Positions 32,027 through 54,889 are shown, counted from the stretch's first letter. The stretch: DNA of 64,000 bases from Gari tellinella (GCA_922989275.2 OV277861.1:49019623-49083622), one strand, 5' to 3'. Notes: generated by a model not told the origin, from the sequence alone. Numbers and translations: made by a program.

Positions 32027-32248
32027 TTAACCCATTTGTGCCCATGATTCCATATATGGGACATAGGCAAACAGTGTAGACTCTGGTCAGACGCCGCATA
32101 ATGCGGGGTCTGATCAGAGTCTTCACTGTTTGCTGATAGGAATTTCAATATAAAACAAATGAAAATTTTGACCAGACATCCCTTTAATAAAAAATGGACT
32201 TATCCTATATATAAACATGGAAGAATCCACTTGACATAAATAGGTTAA
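32027..32248. mobile_element. M4 MITE
   Basis: TTAACCCATTTGTGCCCATG ... CATAAATAGGTTAA, a close relative of 8761-8989. Confidence 0.85.
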
Positions 32249-32483
32249 TCAAATTGTCCTAAATTATTTAAAAACATACTGGCAGATAATAGTATTAAAA
32301 CATTATTGCTATGAGATCCAATATATTTGGCGTCGAAAGGGCGTAAAGGTCTTCATATATCTAAACCCCATCATTTTATGTATTCAATACAGCATTTTGT
32401 AATACTTTTGATATTGCAATAAAAAACACCCACATTGTAATACAGGCAAGATCGTACGTGTTGAATATTAAAAATTATTCCTA

Positions 32484-32685
32484 TGTTAACCCTTATCAAA
32501 TTTATCGTCTGCGAAAATAAATCAAAATTATTTTTAAGCATTTCAGACTGGCGAATGATTGAAGAAGAGTGGCAAACAGTTTGGATCCAGATCAGACACC
32601 GCGAAGCGCGGCGTCTGATCTGGATCCAAACTGTTTGCAAATGTAACCCAAATCGCGCACTTAAGCATGATAAGGGTTATGCGAC
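32484..32685. mobile_element. M3-type hairpin MITE, diverged flanks
   Basis: TTAACCCTTATCAAATTTAT ... GATAAGGGTTATG. Perfect HA stem GGATCCAGATCAGACACCGC with a GAAGC tip. Left flank CGTCTGCGAAAATAAATC recurs near 42560-42590. Confidence 0.7.
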
Positions 32686-32698
32686 CATTGAGTGAATT

Positions 32699-32790
32699 TT
32701 AAAGTGTGGTGGTCGCTTGATGCAGGATAAAGGTAATATAGAAAGCTCCTATACCTTTGTGCCGCATTAAGCTGTCAGCTGTAAGACATA
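32699..32790. repeat. Possible M7 remnant
   Basis: GTGGTCGCTTGATGCAGGAT and GAAAGCTCCTATACCTTTGT, then TTAAGCTGTCAGCTG. The order resembles the M7 core. Confidence 0.35.
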
Positions 32791-33044
32791 CTGCACATAT
32801 TTCGTTTTTAAATGGTCGCTTAATACAGGATTGACAGTAACACGACGACGCAAAGAATTTTACACAATTTATATATCTTAGTAATTCAAAATTAAATGTA
32901 CCATCGTAAATGTCGGTTAGAAAATTAGGTGCGGTTTTATCTTATAGTTTGTTAAACCCTGAAAGCTGTAGTTGTAGTGAAAAATACTTTATTATTTCCA
33001 AAAAGGAATCCGCGGTTATGCTAAAACATTTTCCCATTGTAAAT

Positions 33045-33115
33045 CGTTTGGTGTCTGATAATATGCCGGGTAACCCGACGTCTGATCTGACTCCGAACTG
33101 TTTGTCAAAAAAGGA
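33045..33115. repeat. HA hairpin relic (M1-like tip)
   Basis: GTCTGATAATATGCCGGGTA and CCCGACGTCTGATCTGACTC, then GAACTGTTTG. Confidence 0.5.
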
Positions 33116-33307
33116 ACTAAATCATCAAACTTTTCGGATTGCAATTCACTTGCACTAATATTTCATTTAAACTGCAAGAGAAAACGTATTTTCCACTGCA
33201 ATGTTTTGATTATTTTCTTATTTGCAGTTTAAACATTGTTTCCAACAAAAAAGTTAACAAACTAAATAATAATAAATTATCATTACACATAAAACATTTC
33301 AAATATG

Positions 33308-33535
33308 CATTAACTCTTTCCCCACCGAGGTCGCATAAAGACGACTTTTCAAACAGTTTGGATCTAGATCTGACGTCGCCTAAGGCGGCGTCTGATCAGG
33401 ATCCAAAATGTTTGACAATCGTTTCGATATCTGTTAAGTCATACTACCTAAAATCTAACTATGAAACGTTCTTGCAGACGACACTATTTTTGCGAAGGGG
33501 TAAAACACCTCACGATTAATTATGCGCCGAAAGGA
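33308..33535. mobile_element. M3a hairpin MITE
   Basis: ATTAACTCTTTCCCCACCG ... GCCGAAAGGATTAA. Stem GATCTAGATCTGACGTCGCC, with AAGGGGTAAAACACCTCACG on the right. Confidence 0.7.
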
Positions 33536-33745
33536 TTAAACACTCACTGTTTAAAATTTCAACTGTTGTTTCCCTAAAATAATCAGCAGAAAGAACAATA
33601 CTGTGCATCAATAATCATTCAAAAATAGGGCATGCTCGCATTACATTTGTATATATAATAAAACATAATCACCTAAGGGAGGCTGCTTTTCGAGGTTAAA
33701 GATACAATTACTATGTATGGAGGAAACAAATCAGCTACTACACAT

Positions 33746-33977
33746 TTAACCCTTCACCCCATAACCTGTTTCTAATATTGAAAACAGGTGAACACTTAAA
33801 GCAGACTGAAAGTAAATCAGAAGGCACTCTAAGGCACATTCATCTTTACATTCAGTCGACTTAAAGCCACCAACTGCTGGGATATAGAAAATGTTTCTTG
33901 TGGTACAGAGTGGAAATATTTCCTTCAGTGGATGTATAAATAAGAGGCATAAAGATGTATTTATGGAACAATGGGTT
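33746..33977. mobile_element. M2 MITE
   Basis: TTAACCCTTCACCCCATAAC ... GAACAATGGGTTA. The HB arms carry several unpaired changes. Confidence 0.65.
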
Positions 33978-34084
33978 ACAATAATACTTCTTTTGAGAGA
34001 TGGGGGTATCGGGGGATACTGAGTATTCTTCAACTTAACACCTTTATTCTTTCCTATCAGACACGTTTGTAACAAAAGAACAGA

Positions 34085-34170
34085 AGTTAATATAACAAAC
34101 AATTTTGAGCATGATCAGGCGCCGGATAAAATTGGCGTCTTATCATGGACAAAACCGCCTGTCATTCAGA
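34085..34170. repeat. HA hairpin relic
   Basis: AACAAACAATTTTGAGCATG and GATCAGGCGCCGG, with a decayed partner arm. Confidence 0.4.
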
Positions 34171-34301
34171 TTGAAACAAATCTTCAACAATTTAGAAACA
34201 CTGTCATTTTCTTTATTTTGGTGCATTGAGTTCACATTAGTTATCGTTTAAAAAGGAAAGAATAACGTTTGACCTTGTTGTTTTGAAGAACTACACATAT
34301 G

Positions 34302-34567
34302 TTAACCCATTCAACCCTAGGGACGAGTATACTCGTCCGTCACAAAACAATGTACTTATAAATAGTACACTTGTCCTTTACAAACAGTGAAGAACCTGCT
34401 CAGAGGGCTGCCGTAAGAGACCTCTGATCAAGGTGTTCACTGTTTTGTCATTTTGATAATGTTTGTCATTTTGCAATAAATAGTAAAAACAACACCCAAA
34501 ACTAGCCAAACAGTGGACTAGAATTTATTGCAAACTGGAGCTGTCACTTTGAATTTTCAGGGGTTAA
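34302..34567. mobile_element. M5b hairpin MITE
   Basis: TTAACCCATTCAACCCTAGG and the short palindrome GACGAGTATACTCGTC near the left end. HA hairpin; right end TTCAGGGGTTAA. Confidence 0.75.
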
Positions 34568-34653
34568 TTAATTAACATATAGCGTTCTTCAATGTTCATA
34601 TGCATGTATATAGAAATGAAGAACTAATAACTCTGTATTTTAACAATAATAGG

Positions 34654-35152
34654 TACAGTGGAGAAAACGTTTTTCTTTCCCGGTTAACCCATTACCTCTT
34701 AGCCTATTTCTAGTTCTGAAAACAGGTGACCACTTAAAGCAGGTTGAAAGTAAAGCAGAATGTGCCTTAAGGCACATTCTGCTTTACTTTCAGCCTGCTT
34801 TAAGCTACAATCTGCTAAGATATAGAAAATATTTCTTCTGGTACATATTCTTGGCTGTATAAATTGGAACTATTTATTTCAGTGGAGGAATAAAAAAGAG
34901 GGGTAAAAATGCGTTTTTAAGGGGTAATGGGTTAACCACAAACGAAACACAAACGCATTGCAATAAAACGTAGAAAATAACAAATTGTTGACAATTCTGA
35001 CTATTTATTTTAATCTGAGTGGCAAACAGTTTGGCGCCTGATCCGACACCGGGTTACCCGTCGTCTGATCTGACTCCAAACTGTTTGAACTGGAAATATG
35101 TTCTTTAGTGTAAACGCGTTTATTGAGAAATACTAACGTTTTATCCACTGTA
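34654..35152. mobile_element. M1-type element split by M2
   Basis: TACAGTGGAGAAAACG on the left and CGTTTTATCCACTGTA on the right. HA hairpin at about 35022-35088. The M2 at 34684-34935 interrupts the left TIR region just after TTTCCCGG. Confidence 0.75.
34684..34935. mobile_element. M2 MITE nested in M1
   Basis: TTAACCCATTACCTC ... GGGGTAATGGGTTAA. Near-perfect HB hairpin with CAGAATGTGCCTTAAGG. Confidence 0.85.
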
Positions 35153-35460
35153 TGTGTGGAAATCAGTCACAGATTAAAACAGTTATATGTAGAATACTAG
35201 TAGTCGGTATGGGTTTACATAAATATAACTATCTTCGTAAATCGCACAAATACGTTTTGTACAAAATTATGAACAACTATACATACAACAAACAAAAATC
35301 AAAGTACATATGGAAGATCATATATAATTTCTTGGCACAACTGAAATATCATATCAATGTTTTCCACTGACAAACTCTGTGGACGAACATGTCCAGGGGG
35401 TATAATACGTATTGCACATATGGAAACTCCAGCGAGGTTATTGTAAATACAACACTAAAT
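35153..35460. other. No recognisable feature
   Basis: AT-rich. A 72-codon open frame here has no recognisable similarity and is treated as chance. Confidence 0.45.
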
Positions 35461-35471
35461 ACTATGAAAGC

Positions 35472-35815
35472 AGGGCTTCCATTCCTACGAATTGTTCCGA
35501 AATATTCGGATTTTTCTTACAGTGGAGAATCTGTTATTCTTTCCCGTTTAAACGCAAACGTACGCAAACGCAAAGCACTAAAACGTAGAAAAGAACAACT
35601 TTTGGACACTTCTGATAATTGTTGTTTATCTTGGTGGCAAACAGTTTGGAGCCTGATCAGACGCCGGGTTACCCGGCGTCTGATCTGGCTCCAAACTGTT
35701 TACACTGCAAATAATAGTTTTAGCGTAAACGCGTTTATTGGGAAAGAATAACAGATTCTCCACTGTAATTTCTCCGGACCTACGCATTTTTCCGAATTAT
35801 TCAGATATATGCTCT
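35472..35815. mobile_element. Decayed M6 split by M1
   Basis: AGGGCTTCCATTCCTACG and CCGAAATATTCGGATTTTTC on the left, ATTTCTCCGGACCTACGC on the right of the M1. This matches an M6 flank order. The far end is not recognisable. Confidence 0.45.
35520..35765. mobile_element. M1 hairpin MITE
   Basis: Full-length TA-flanked copy with intact hairpin. Confidence 0.9.
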
Positions 35816-35872
35816 TACTTTAAAATTTGGAAATTTATGGGTTTTTTTTTATCTAGGAAACATTGGTATTGA

Positions 35873-35945
35873 TGTTAAACAGTTTAGATCCAGATCAGAG
35901 GCCGCTTTATGCGGCGCCTGATTTGGATCCAAATTGTTTGCATAA
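35873..35945. repeat. HA hairpin relic (M3-like)
   Basis: AAACAGTTTAGATCCAGATC pairs with TGGATCCAAATTGTTTG. Tip GGCCGCTTTATGCGGC. Confidence 0.6.
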
Positions 35946-36109
35946 TTATGTTAGTTTTATAGAGTCCGGCAGCGGTTCGATTCCTAATATCATACTTGAA
36001 ATTTTGGAAATCTTAGGACTTTAATGAGCATATTGTAGCTCTATCGAAGTCGTGAGAAAACGGTCCATATGACAGTGCAAACTATCAGGATCTACACTGT
36101 CAGTTGTAC

Positions 36110-36347
36110 ATAACCCTTTACCTGGTAGCCTATTTCTAGTATTTAAGATAGGTGACTTCTAAAAGTAGGTTGAAAGTAAAGCAGAATGCGCCTTAGGGCG
36201 CATTCTGCTTTACTTTCAGCCTGCTTTAAGCTATCATGTACTATACTATAGAAAGTATTCCCTAAAATACATATTCATTACTGATTAAATTGGAACTATT
36301 TTCTTCAGCGGATGAATAAAAGGCGCTTCTATTGGGGAAAGGGTTAA
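36110..36347. mobile_element. M2 MITE
   Basis: TAACCCTTTACCTGGTAGCC ... TTGGGGAAAGGGTTAA. HB tip GCGCCTTAGGGCGC. Confidence 0.85.
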
Positions 36348-36466
36348 ATTAAACTAAAACCCTTTGTGCAGATCCTTATCATATGCCTCGTTAAAAGATG
36401 GCGATGTGTATGTATACGCAGTTTGAATTGTCTAAATACAATGGAGAAGACGCATTCTTTTCCCGT

Positions 36467-36717
36467 TTAACCCTTTGAACCCTAGTCCCGCATATAGGCG
36501 TCCTTTTCAAACAGTGTACATGTGAATAGTACACTTGTCCTATGCAAACAGCGAAGACCCAGATCAGAGGGCTCCTTTCGGAGCCCTCTGATCAGGGTCT
36601 TCACTGTTTGTCATAATGCCAAACATTGACAAAAACAACCCTTACAAGTCAGAAATAGACTAGACTAAAATGGAAACTGGAATTTACCATTTAAAGTTTT
36701 AGGGAGGAAAGAGTTAA
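36467..36717. mobile_element. M5a nested in M1 (type copy)
   Basis: TTAACCCTTTGAACCCTAGT ... AGGGAGGAAAGAGTTAA. Clean HA hairpin with GAGGGCTCCTTTCGGAGCCC. Confidence 0.9.
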
Positions 36718-36759
36718 CGAAGCCAAACGCAGTGTAATAGAATGAAAATTACATATTCT

Positions 36760-36960
36760 CAGGGCTGCCATAAATTGATATTGAAAATCCTAAGATTGTC
36801 ATTTTTTTATTTTTCAAGCACGATTACTTAAAGCAGATTGAAAGTAAAACAGAATGCATCCGAAGGCGCATTCTGCTTTATTTTCTATCTGTTTTAAGCA
36901 ACAATCTGCTAGGATAAAAATCCGAAGATTTCGAAAATCTCCGGAGAAATGGCAGCCCTG
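36760..36960. mobile_element. M6 nested in M1
   Basis: CAGGGCTGCCATAAATTGA ... AAATGGCAGCCCTG, flanked by TATTCT on both sides. HB hairpin slightly decayed (GCATCCGAAGGCGC). Confidence 0.85.
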
Positions 36961-37172
36961 TATTCTTGAAAACTCTCAAAAGTTATTTTTATTTGAGGGA
37001 CAATCTGTTTGGAGCCCGATCAAACACCGGGCTACCCGGCATCTGATCTTGCTCCAAAATGTTTGCAATGAAAAATATGACTTTTGCATAACGCATTTAT
37101 TGGTAGAATAACGAGTTGTCCATTGTAATTGTTTTCTCACTCTTCACCGTACTGAAATACCGAGTTTTAGTT

Positions 37173-37340
37173 TAACTCATTCAACCCTGAAACTTTTATG
37201 GACCGTTCCAATTAGGTCAAGTCCATTTCTGAATATTTAGGACTAGCTTTGGTTATATATTGTAAAATGACTAACAGTACTTATAAGTACACTGTTGTAA
37301 AATGACGAGTATACTCGTCGCTAGGACTGAATGTGTTAAG
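37173..37340. mobile_element. M5b lacking the hairpin
   Basis: TTTAACTCATTCAACCCTGA ... GACGAGTATACTCGTC ... GCTAGGACTGAATGTGTTAA. The whole HA core is absent. Confidence 0.6.
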
Positions 37341-37708
37341 TGTAGCAACGTTAATCTTCTCTGACAAACATTGTAAAATGACTAACAGTACCTATAAGTA
37401 CACTGTTGTAAAATGACGAGTATGTACTCGTCGCTAGGATTGAATGTGTTAAGTGTAGCAGCGTTAATCTTCTCTGACAAACATTGTAAAATGACTAACA
37501 GTACCTATAAGTACACTGTTGTAAAATGACGAGTATACTCGTCGCTAGGATTGAATGTGTTAAGTGTAGCAGCGTTAATCTTCTCTGACAAACATTGTAA
37601 AATGACTAACAGTACCTATAAGTACACTGTTGTAAAATGACGAGTATACTCGTCGCTAGGATTGAATGTGTTAAGAGTAGCAACGTTAATCTTCTCTGAC
37701 AAACATTT
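37261..37708. repeat. 111-bp tandem array, four units
   Basis: TGTAAAATGACTAACAGTAC starts at 37261, 37372, 37485 and 37596 (111, 113, 111 bp). Each unit includes GACGAGTATACTCGTCGCTA and GTGTAGCARCGTTAATC. The unit is the right end of the adjacent M5b plus about 40 bp of its flank. Confidence 0.9.
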
Positions 37709-38011
37709 TCTGCAGGTAAATTTGTGATAAACGACAGTTTACAACCATGAACATCTTAAAAAAAACAGTGTGCTGCTTTGTGCAGTCCAAAAGTAATACA
37801 AATCAAAGGAGACCCACTTCGTTTCGTATCAAGCCTTATTGCACACTGCCTTAACATCTAGTTTATATCGTTGCTTGACACAGATTTGGTAGAGTTCTCC
37901 GTAAAAAAGACAGATTTCTCTATAGTCAACGCTTTGGAAGATTATGCAACTTGTGTTACACCTTTCAAACATTATTTTCAAAATTTATTTTTGCCAGCAA
38001 TATGACAATGA
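37709..38011. other. No recognisable feature
   Basis: AT-rich, no gene or repeat recognised. Confidence 0.5.
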
Positions 38012-38190
38012 CTTAACCCATTCACTGCCTTACCCCGAGTACAATGGCTATTTGCAAACAATTCAGGGTCCAAACTGTTTGATACTAATTTCAATATTCC
38101 TTAAGTCAAAATACATAAACTTTAAATTTTGAGAAATAAAATCAGACAATCTTTGTTAAAACTGATGACGTCATGGCAGTTAAGAGGTTA
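38012..38190. mobile_element. M3c, hairpin centre lost, with CRE site
   Basis: TTAACCCATTCACTGCCTTA ... GTTAAGAGGTTAA. CAAACAATTCA runs straight into GGGTCCAAACTGTTTG. TGACGTCA at 38166-38173. Confidence 0.7.
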
Positions 38191-38289
38191 AATACCACTG
38201 AAGCAGTAAACTCCTGCTACTACGATCCTTCAAAGCAAGTTCCTACAAAACCTAAATTTTAGATATTATGACCTAAGAAATATTGAATT

Positions 38290-38387
38290 GATTGTCATAC
38301 AGTTTGGATCCTGACCGGACGCCGCATTAAGCAGCGTCTGATAAGGATCCAATCTATTGCAAATATTTATTGTACTCGGAGTGTTAA
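38290..38387. mobile_element. M3c fragment
   Basis: CAGTTTGGATCCTGACCGGA ... CTGATAAGGATCCAATC, then TTGTACTCGGAGTGTTAA, which is shared with the start of the next M2. Confidence 0.55.
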
Positions 38388-38636
38388 CCCTTTACCTGAT
38401 AGCATTGTTTCTAGTATTGAAGATATGTGACTACTTAAAGCAGGTTGAAAGTAAAGCAGAATGCGCCCTAAGGCGCATTCTGCTTTACTTTCAGCCCGCT
38501 TTAAGCTATTAACTGCTAAAATAAGGAAAGTATTAAATATGACACATATTCATTACGGTTTAATTTGGAACTATTTTCTTCAGCGGATGAATAAAATGAA
38601 TGTGCTAAAAGTCGCTTCTATAAGGGAAAGGGTTAA
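38384..38636. mobile_element. M2 MITE
   Basis: TTAACCCTTTACCTGATAGC ... AAGGGAAAGGGTTAA. HB tip GCGCCCTAAGGCGC. Confidence 0.85.
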
Positions 38637-38738
38637 GACAGGTGGTAGCTAAAAGACTGACGAAAACTATAAAATATATGTTCTTTCATCATACTGAAAT
38701 ATTTCATTTTCTGATGGTTATATAGTGGAGTTTTATAA

Positions 38739-38948
38739 TACAGTGAAACCTCTCTATTACGACCACTAAATTTTGTTAATTATTAGGGTGTTTACGATTG
38801 GTGACCGCTTAAAGCAAGATGACAGTGAAACAGAAAGCTCCTTAAGGAGCTTTCTGTTTCACTGTCACCTTGCTTTAAGCTGCCACCTCTCTATTATATA
38901 ATCAATTAGCCTTCGTTTTAGTGGTCGTAATAGCGAGGTTTTACTGTA
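38739..38948. mobile_element. M7 TA-flanked MITE (type copy)
   Basis: TA-CAGTGAAACCTCTCTATTA ... TAATAGCGAGGTTTTACTG-TA. The hairpin is nearly perfect: TTAAAGCAAGATGACAGTGA, tip AAGCTCCTTAAGGAGCTT. Confidence 0.9.
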
Positions 38949-39196
38949 CATGTAACCAAATGTAAACACTCATATTGATAACCTCGTTAATCAATACCAT
39001 GGTATGATATACATGTATGTCAATGATTTAATGAGATTACTGTATTAATGTCAGGTTCTTAAACTCTCACTTTTTCTTATACTAACACTTCTGACGCGCA
39101 CCCGTGCCTGTAACACTTGAGAGAGGGGTCGGCACTATACGAGAGATAGATAGATAGATATTAACGAGAGTGGACTGCATATAGTTTGCGCTATTA

Positions 39197-39421
39197 ACTA
39201 ACCGAACCCCGAAACTTTAATGAACAATTCTAGTTTCTAATTTAGTCTAATCTATATTTGACTATTTCATTTAATCTTTTGCAATATATGGCAAACAGTG
39301 TAGACCCTTATCAGATTGAGTTGGGCCTACAGCTTTTGCATATGACAGGTGTACTCTTTACAGGTACACTGTTTGTAAAGGAGCTACGCATATATGGGTC
39401 GCAAGGGTTCAGTAAGTTAAA
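39197..39421. mobile_element. M5 with reduced hairpin
   Basis: ACCCCGAAACTTTAATGAAC ... GCAAGGGTTCAGTAAGTTAA. After CTTATCAG the right arm starts abruptly. Confidence 0.6.
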
Positions 39422-39831
39422 CAATACGCAAACACACATTTCTCAGCTCATTAAGACTCTTAGATAATTGCACGAGTTCCACATGCAAAAACTGCCAACA
39501 TCTCCACACGTGTCACCTGTAGTACTTGTAAGGACTCCTTATTAATTGGAGCTAAAACACTTGCGACGCACTCATTCCTTTACAACACTCTAGAAAGTAG
39601 CCCGGTATTTCAACATTCTTTGTTTCCTCAAACGCAAACGTTTCCTTAATTTCATGTCTCGTGTAGCCTCTTTCAGATACTATTAATTTGTTTGCACATT
39701 GCCAAAACCTGTAACTCCGTTGTTTCACAATAACACATTACATATCATATGTATTTACCGTACTACAGGTATCTTATAGCCATGGTTGTGGTCTATTTCT
39801 TGACCCAATGTTATATATCATTTGATATAAG
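39422..39831. other. Probable downstream/3' region of Phox2
   Basis: No repeat landmark. No AATAAA is seen on the minus strand here, so the transcript end is undefined. AATTAATAAGGAG near 39540 is not a convincing signal. Confidence 0.3.
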
Positions 39832-39925
39832 TCTGTGGTCGTTCTCAAGCTTTTGATTGGTAAGATTTGAGCTTCCGCTCAAATCTGACCAATCAAAAGC
39901 TTAAGAACGATCATAGGCTCAACTA
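39832..39925. mobile_element. M10 palindrome in the likely Phox2 3'UTR
   Basis: GTCGTTCTCAAGCTTTTGAT and its inverse fold into an almost complete ~40-bp stem, with GAGCTTCCGCTC at the tip. It begins about 50 nt after the Phox2 stop codon in the minus-strand transcript. Confidence 0.85.
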
Positions 39926-39976
39926 AAACGCGCTCTAAACATTGGTTTTGAGATATAAAAAGTATCCTGTACAAAA

Positions 39977-52186
<12,210 letters not shown>

Positions 52187-52427
52187 TGGGGTCCGTTTTA
52201 CTAAACCATTTACGCAAAATTTTTGCGTAAGTCAAAATTTTAAATTTCAGTTTATATCTTTTATTATCACTTGCTACAAACAGCAAATAGCCAGATCAGA
52301 GGACGCGCTTTTAGCGCGTCCTCTGATATGGCTATTTGCTGTATGCAAACGTTTATGATCGAAATATAGGAGTTAAACGATTTTGACTGCAAAAAATTTG
52401 CGTAAGTTGTTTAGTAAAACGGCCCCC
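52187..52427. mobile_element. M9 MITE carrying an HA-type hairpin
   Basis: GGGGTCCGTTTTACTAAACC ... GTTTAGTAAAACGGCCCCC. The central stem starts CAAACAGCAAATAGCCAG and continues GATCAGAGGACGCGC around TTTT. Both arms are perfect. Confidence 0.85.
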
Positions 52428-52429
52428 AG

Positions 52430-52792
52430 ATGAACAATTGCTTTAAGATACGTACTTGTGAAATTTCATATCATATTATGATATTGAATATCATATTAAT
52501 GTTTAATTTATATGTATGCCTTTATTTACTTCCATCATTTCTGGTACCCATTCATGTTTCATATTCACATAAATGTGACTGCAATACAAACATCGTGACC
52601 GCGCCAGGGAAAAGGTCTGCATGGTATGCTAAATCTATATTTAAAAAAAACGGGGTTTAAAATTACCCATACAAGATATCATAAATCATCCCATCGTAAA
52701 CAATGGACTACTCACTGGAAATATAAAGGCACGAACGGGTAAGTTGCGCGTTTGCGAAGTACAAATGAAGCGAATAATTCAATGCGGCTCTA
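52430..52792. other. No recognisable feature
   Basis: AT-rich DNA; no landmark. Confidence 0.45.
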
Positions 52793-53048
52793 CAGGGCTG
52801 CCATAAGTTGATCATAAAAATCCTAAGATTTTACATTTTCTATTTTTCAGACGCAATTACACTAATCGTATCTTTACCCCATAGTCTGTTTCTTGTTTTG
52901 AAGACACATGACTGCTTAAAACAGGTTGAAAGTAAAGCAGCATGCGCCTTAAGGCGCATTTTGCTTTACTTTTAGCCTGTTTTTAGCTACGATCTGCTAG
53001 GATAAAAATCCGAAAACATAGGAAAAATCCGGAGAAATGGCAGCGCTG
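52793..53048. mobile_element. M6 MITE
   Basis: CAGGGCTGCCATAAGTTGA ... AAATGGCAGCGCTG, with GCTCTA on both sides as target duplication. HB hairpin preserved. Confidence 0.88.
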
Positions 53049-54357
53049 GCTCTATCAAAGTCGGTATGTATGCAGGACGACTTCTGCTGCCTGCAAATCA
53101 TGTGTTATGCCAGCAAGATATTATTCGCTGTGACTTGTGCGCTTGTAATACACCAAGGCTTAGAATCCTCCGTACATCGATCACCAGACCACCGAAACGC
53201 ATGATCGATCATACAGAGACATTCTAACCCTGAAATTAAACTACACTTAAACAATTATTCATATGGAAGGCACACTTTCAATAAAAACTGCATTTGGAGT
53301 AATTAAGGGGGTCGCGATCAAAGAGATCTGGAAAATATCTGGTAAGACGATAAAACGTCATAGGACGGCCCACAAATTACACACTGTCTCGAGCAAGGCA
53401 ACGGCGTACGGCGAGGATCAATATTAAATGGACAATCTTTAATATTTATTTACCAAAACTTTTATCTAATAATTTCCTACATATTGTCTGTTACTCTGTG
53501 TTAGCTGGCATTAAATTGGAACAATAGAATGAGAGGTCGACCCCTGGAAACTGCGATCCTTTACAGTGTGGTCTGGTTTTTGTCAAAGTCGAAGGGAAGT
53601 TGGAAATTGGGACGTAATGGCATCCCGGGAGGATCTGAATGGCATCAACGATTTGTAATGAATCGGTTGGCCTATAATTAGTATTGATTTGTATTGTATG
53701 CCGTATATCAGAGAAAATAAAAGGTATAAGGGATTACAGAGATGGAATTATTCCGTTTGGAAAAGTTATTTGCTTTAGAGTTACATGAACTAAGACAGCT
53801 GCCATGTTTTCGAGATAAGCAGCACGGATAATATTCCATCAAAGGAAGCAGTTGAAAAGTGTTTATTTAGTCTGTAAAGCTCTATTTATCCTAAACTGAA
53901 CCTTGGGAAGATGTTTTGTCAATGCAATCCTTTGTATATACGCATTATAAAGACATTTTGGTATTAATTCACAGACTGTCATAAAAGCGAAATGTCTGCT
54001 CGAAATGAAATCGCTTTACATTAGATTATACTTAAGACTGAGGTCTTACAATCATATACGGTTGCCTTTGTAATTTCATAATCTCTAGCTTCTCCTAAAT
54101 TTCCGTCATTGTGTCTGAGGTGGAACCATAGGATCAACATGATGGTAATAAAACTAAATTGAAAGGTTTGAAAATGGCAAAATAGAAAACTAAAAACGTG
54201 AACAAAATGACATTTTGCTTTTGTCTCAAGCAATTAATAGTATACTTATACTGTCAGGATTTATTTATTCCTTGATAATTTCAAAAGTTTATTTTTACTA
54301 TGCCTGTGTGAAAGGTGCATTATGAAGAAGTAAGTATTTGTACATACTGATGTATGA
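53049..54357. promoter_or_regulatory. Low-repeat block, candidate intronic regulatory DNA
   Basis: More than 1.3 kb without MITE landmarks, rare in this window. 53230-53700 holds AACAATTATTCATATGG, TGGAGTAATTAAGG, CCTATAATTAGTATTGATTT and TGGCATTAAATTGG, giving several TAAT cores and a CATATG E-box. No exon 1 of Phox2 could be found here in any frame. A regulatory function is inference. Confidence 0.35.
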
Positions 54358-54612
54358 CAGGGCTGCCATTTCTCCGGATTTTTCCTAAATCTTCGGATTT
54401 CCCCCCAGTTTATAGTAGTTTAAAGCAGGCTTAAAGTAAAGCAGAATGCGCCTTTAGGCGCATTCTGCTTTACTTACAGCCTGCTTTAAGTAGTAGCATG
54501 TCAACAAAACTAGAAACAGGCTATTGGGTTAAGGTACGATTCGTAAAATCGCACTTGAAAAATGCCAATTTTGAAATCTGAGGATTTTTCATGTCAACTT
54601 ATGGCAGCCCTG
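54358..54612. mobile_element. M6 MITE, opposite orientation
   Basis: CAGGGCTGCCATTTCTCC ... TCAACTTATGGCAGCCCTG, with GTATGA on both sides. HB hairpin GCGCCTTTAGGCGC. Confidence 0.9.
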
Positions 54613-54620
54613 GTATGATA

Positions 54621-54814
54621 AACAGTCGAAATTCGATACTTCAAACTCGCATAAACCGATCGTACCAGTATTTCATACGCTGAATTTCGATAAGTTGATA
54701 TCGCTTATGTCGAACATACCCGTGTTTCAAAATTAAATCGCGACTGAGCTACGTTTTAATTTTGAAATATTGGTATGTTCGAACTTACGCGAGTTCAAAG
54801 TATCGAGTTTATAC
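54621..54814. mobile_element. M11 pogo-like MITE
   Basis: CAGTCGAAATTCGATACTTC ... ACATACCCGTGTTTCAAAAT ... GCGAGTTCAAAGTATCGAG. The right end is slightly truncated. Confidence 0.6.
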
Positions 54815-54889
54815 ATTTAACACGATACAAAGCAAGAAAAGACACCGATTTTTGCAGCGTTACGCATGGGTCTGCATTGTCGGTTTTAA

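Larger units (their letters stand above)
36437..37129. mobile_element. M1-type element carrying two other MITEs
   Basis: Outer ends TACAATGGAGAAGACGCATT and GAATAACGAGTTGTCCATTG. Its own HA hairpin lies at about 37003-37066 (CTGTTTGGAGCCCGATC ... CTTGCTCCAAAATGTTTG). The body is split by an M5a and an M6. Confidence 0.7.

Noticed and set aside
33746..34102. Minus-strand 118-codon frame
   Set aside because: Spans an M2 and its flank; the peptide includes the translated HB hairpin.
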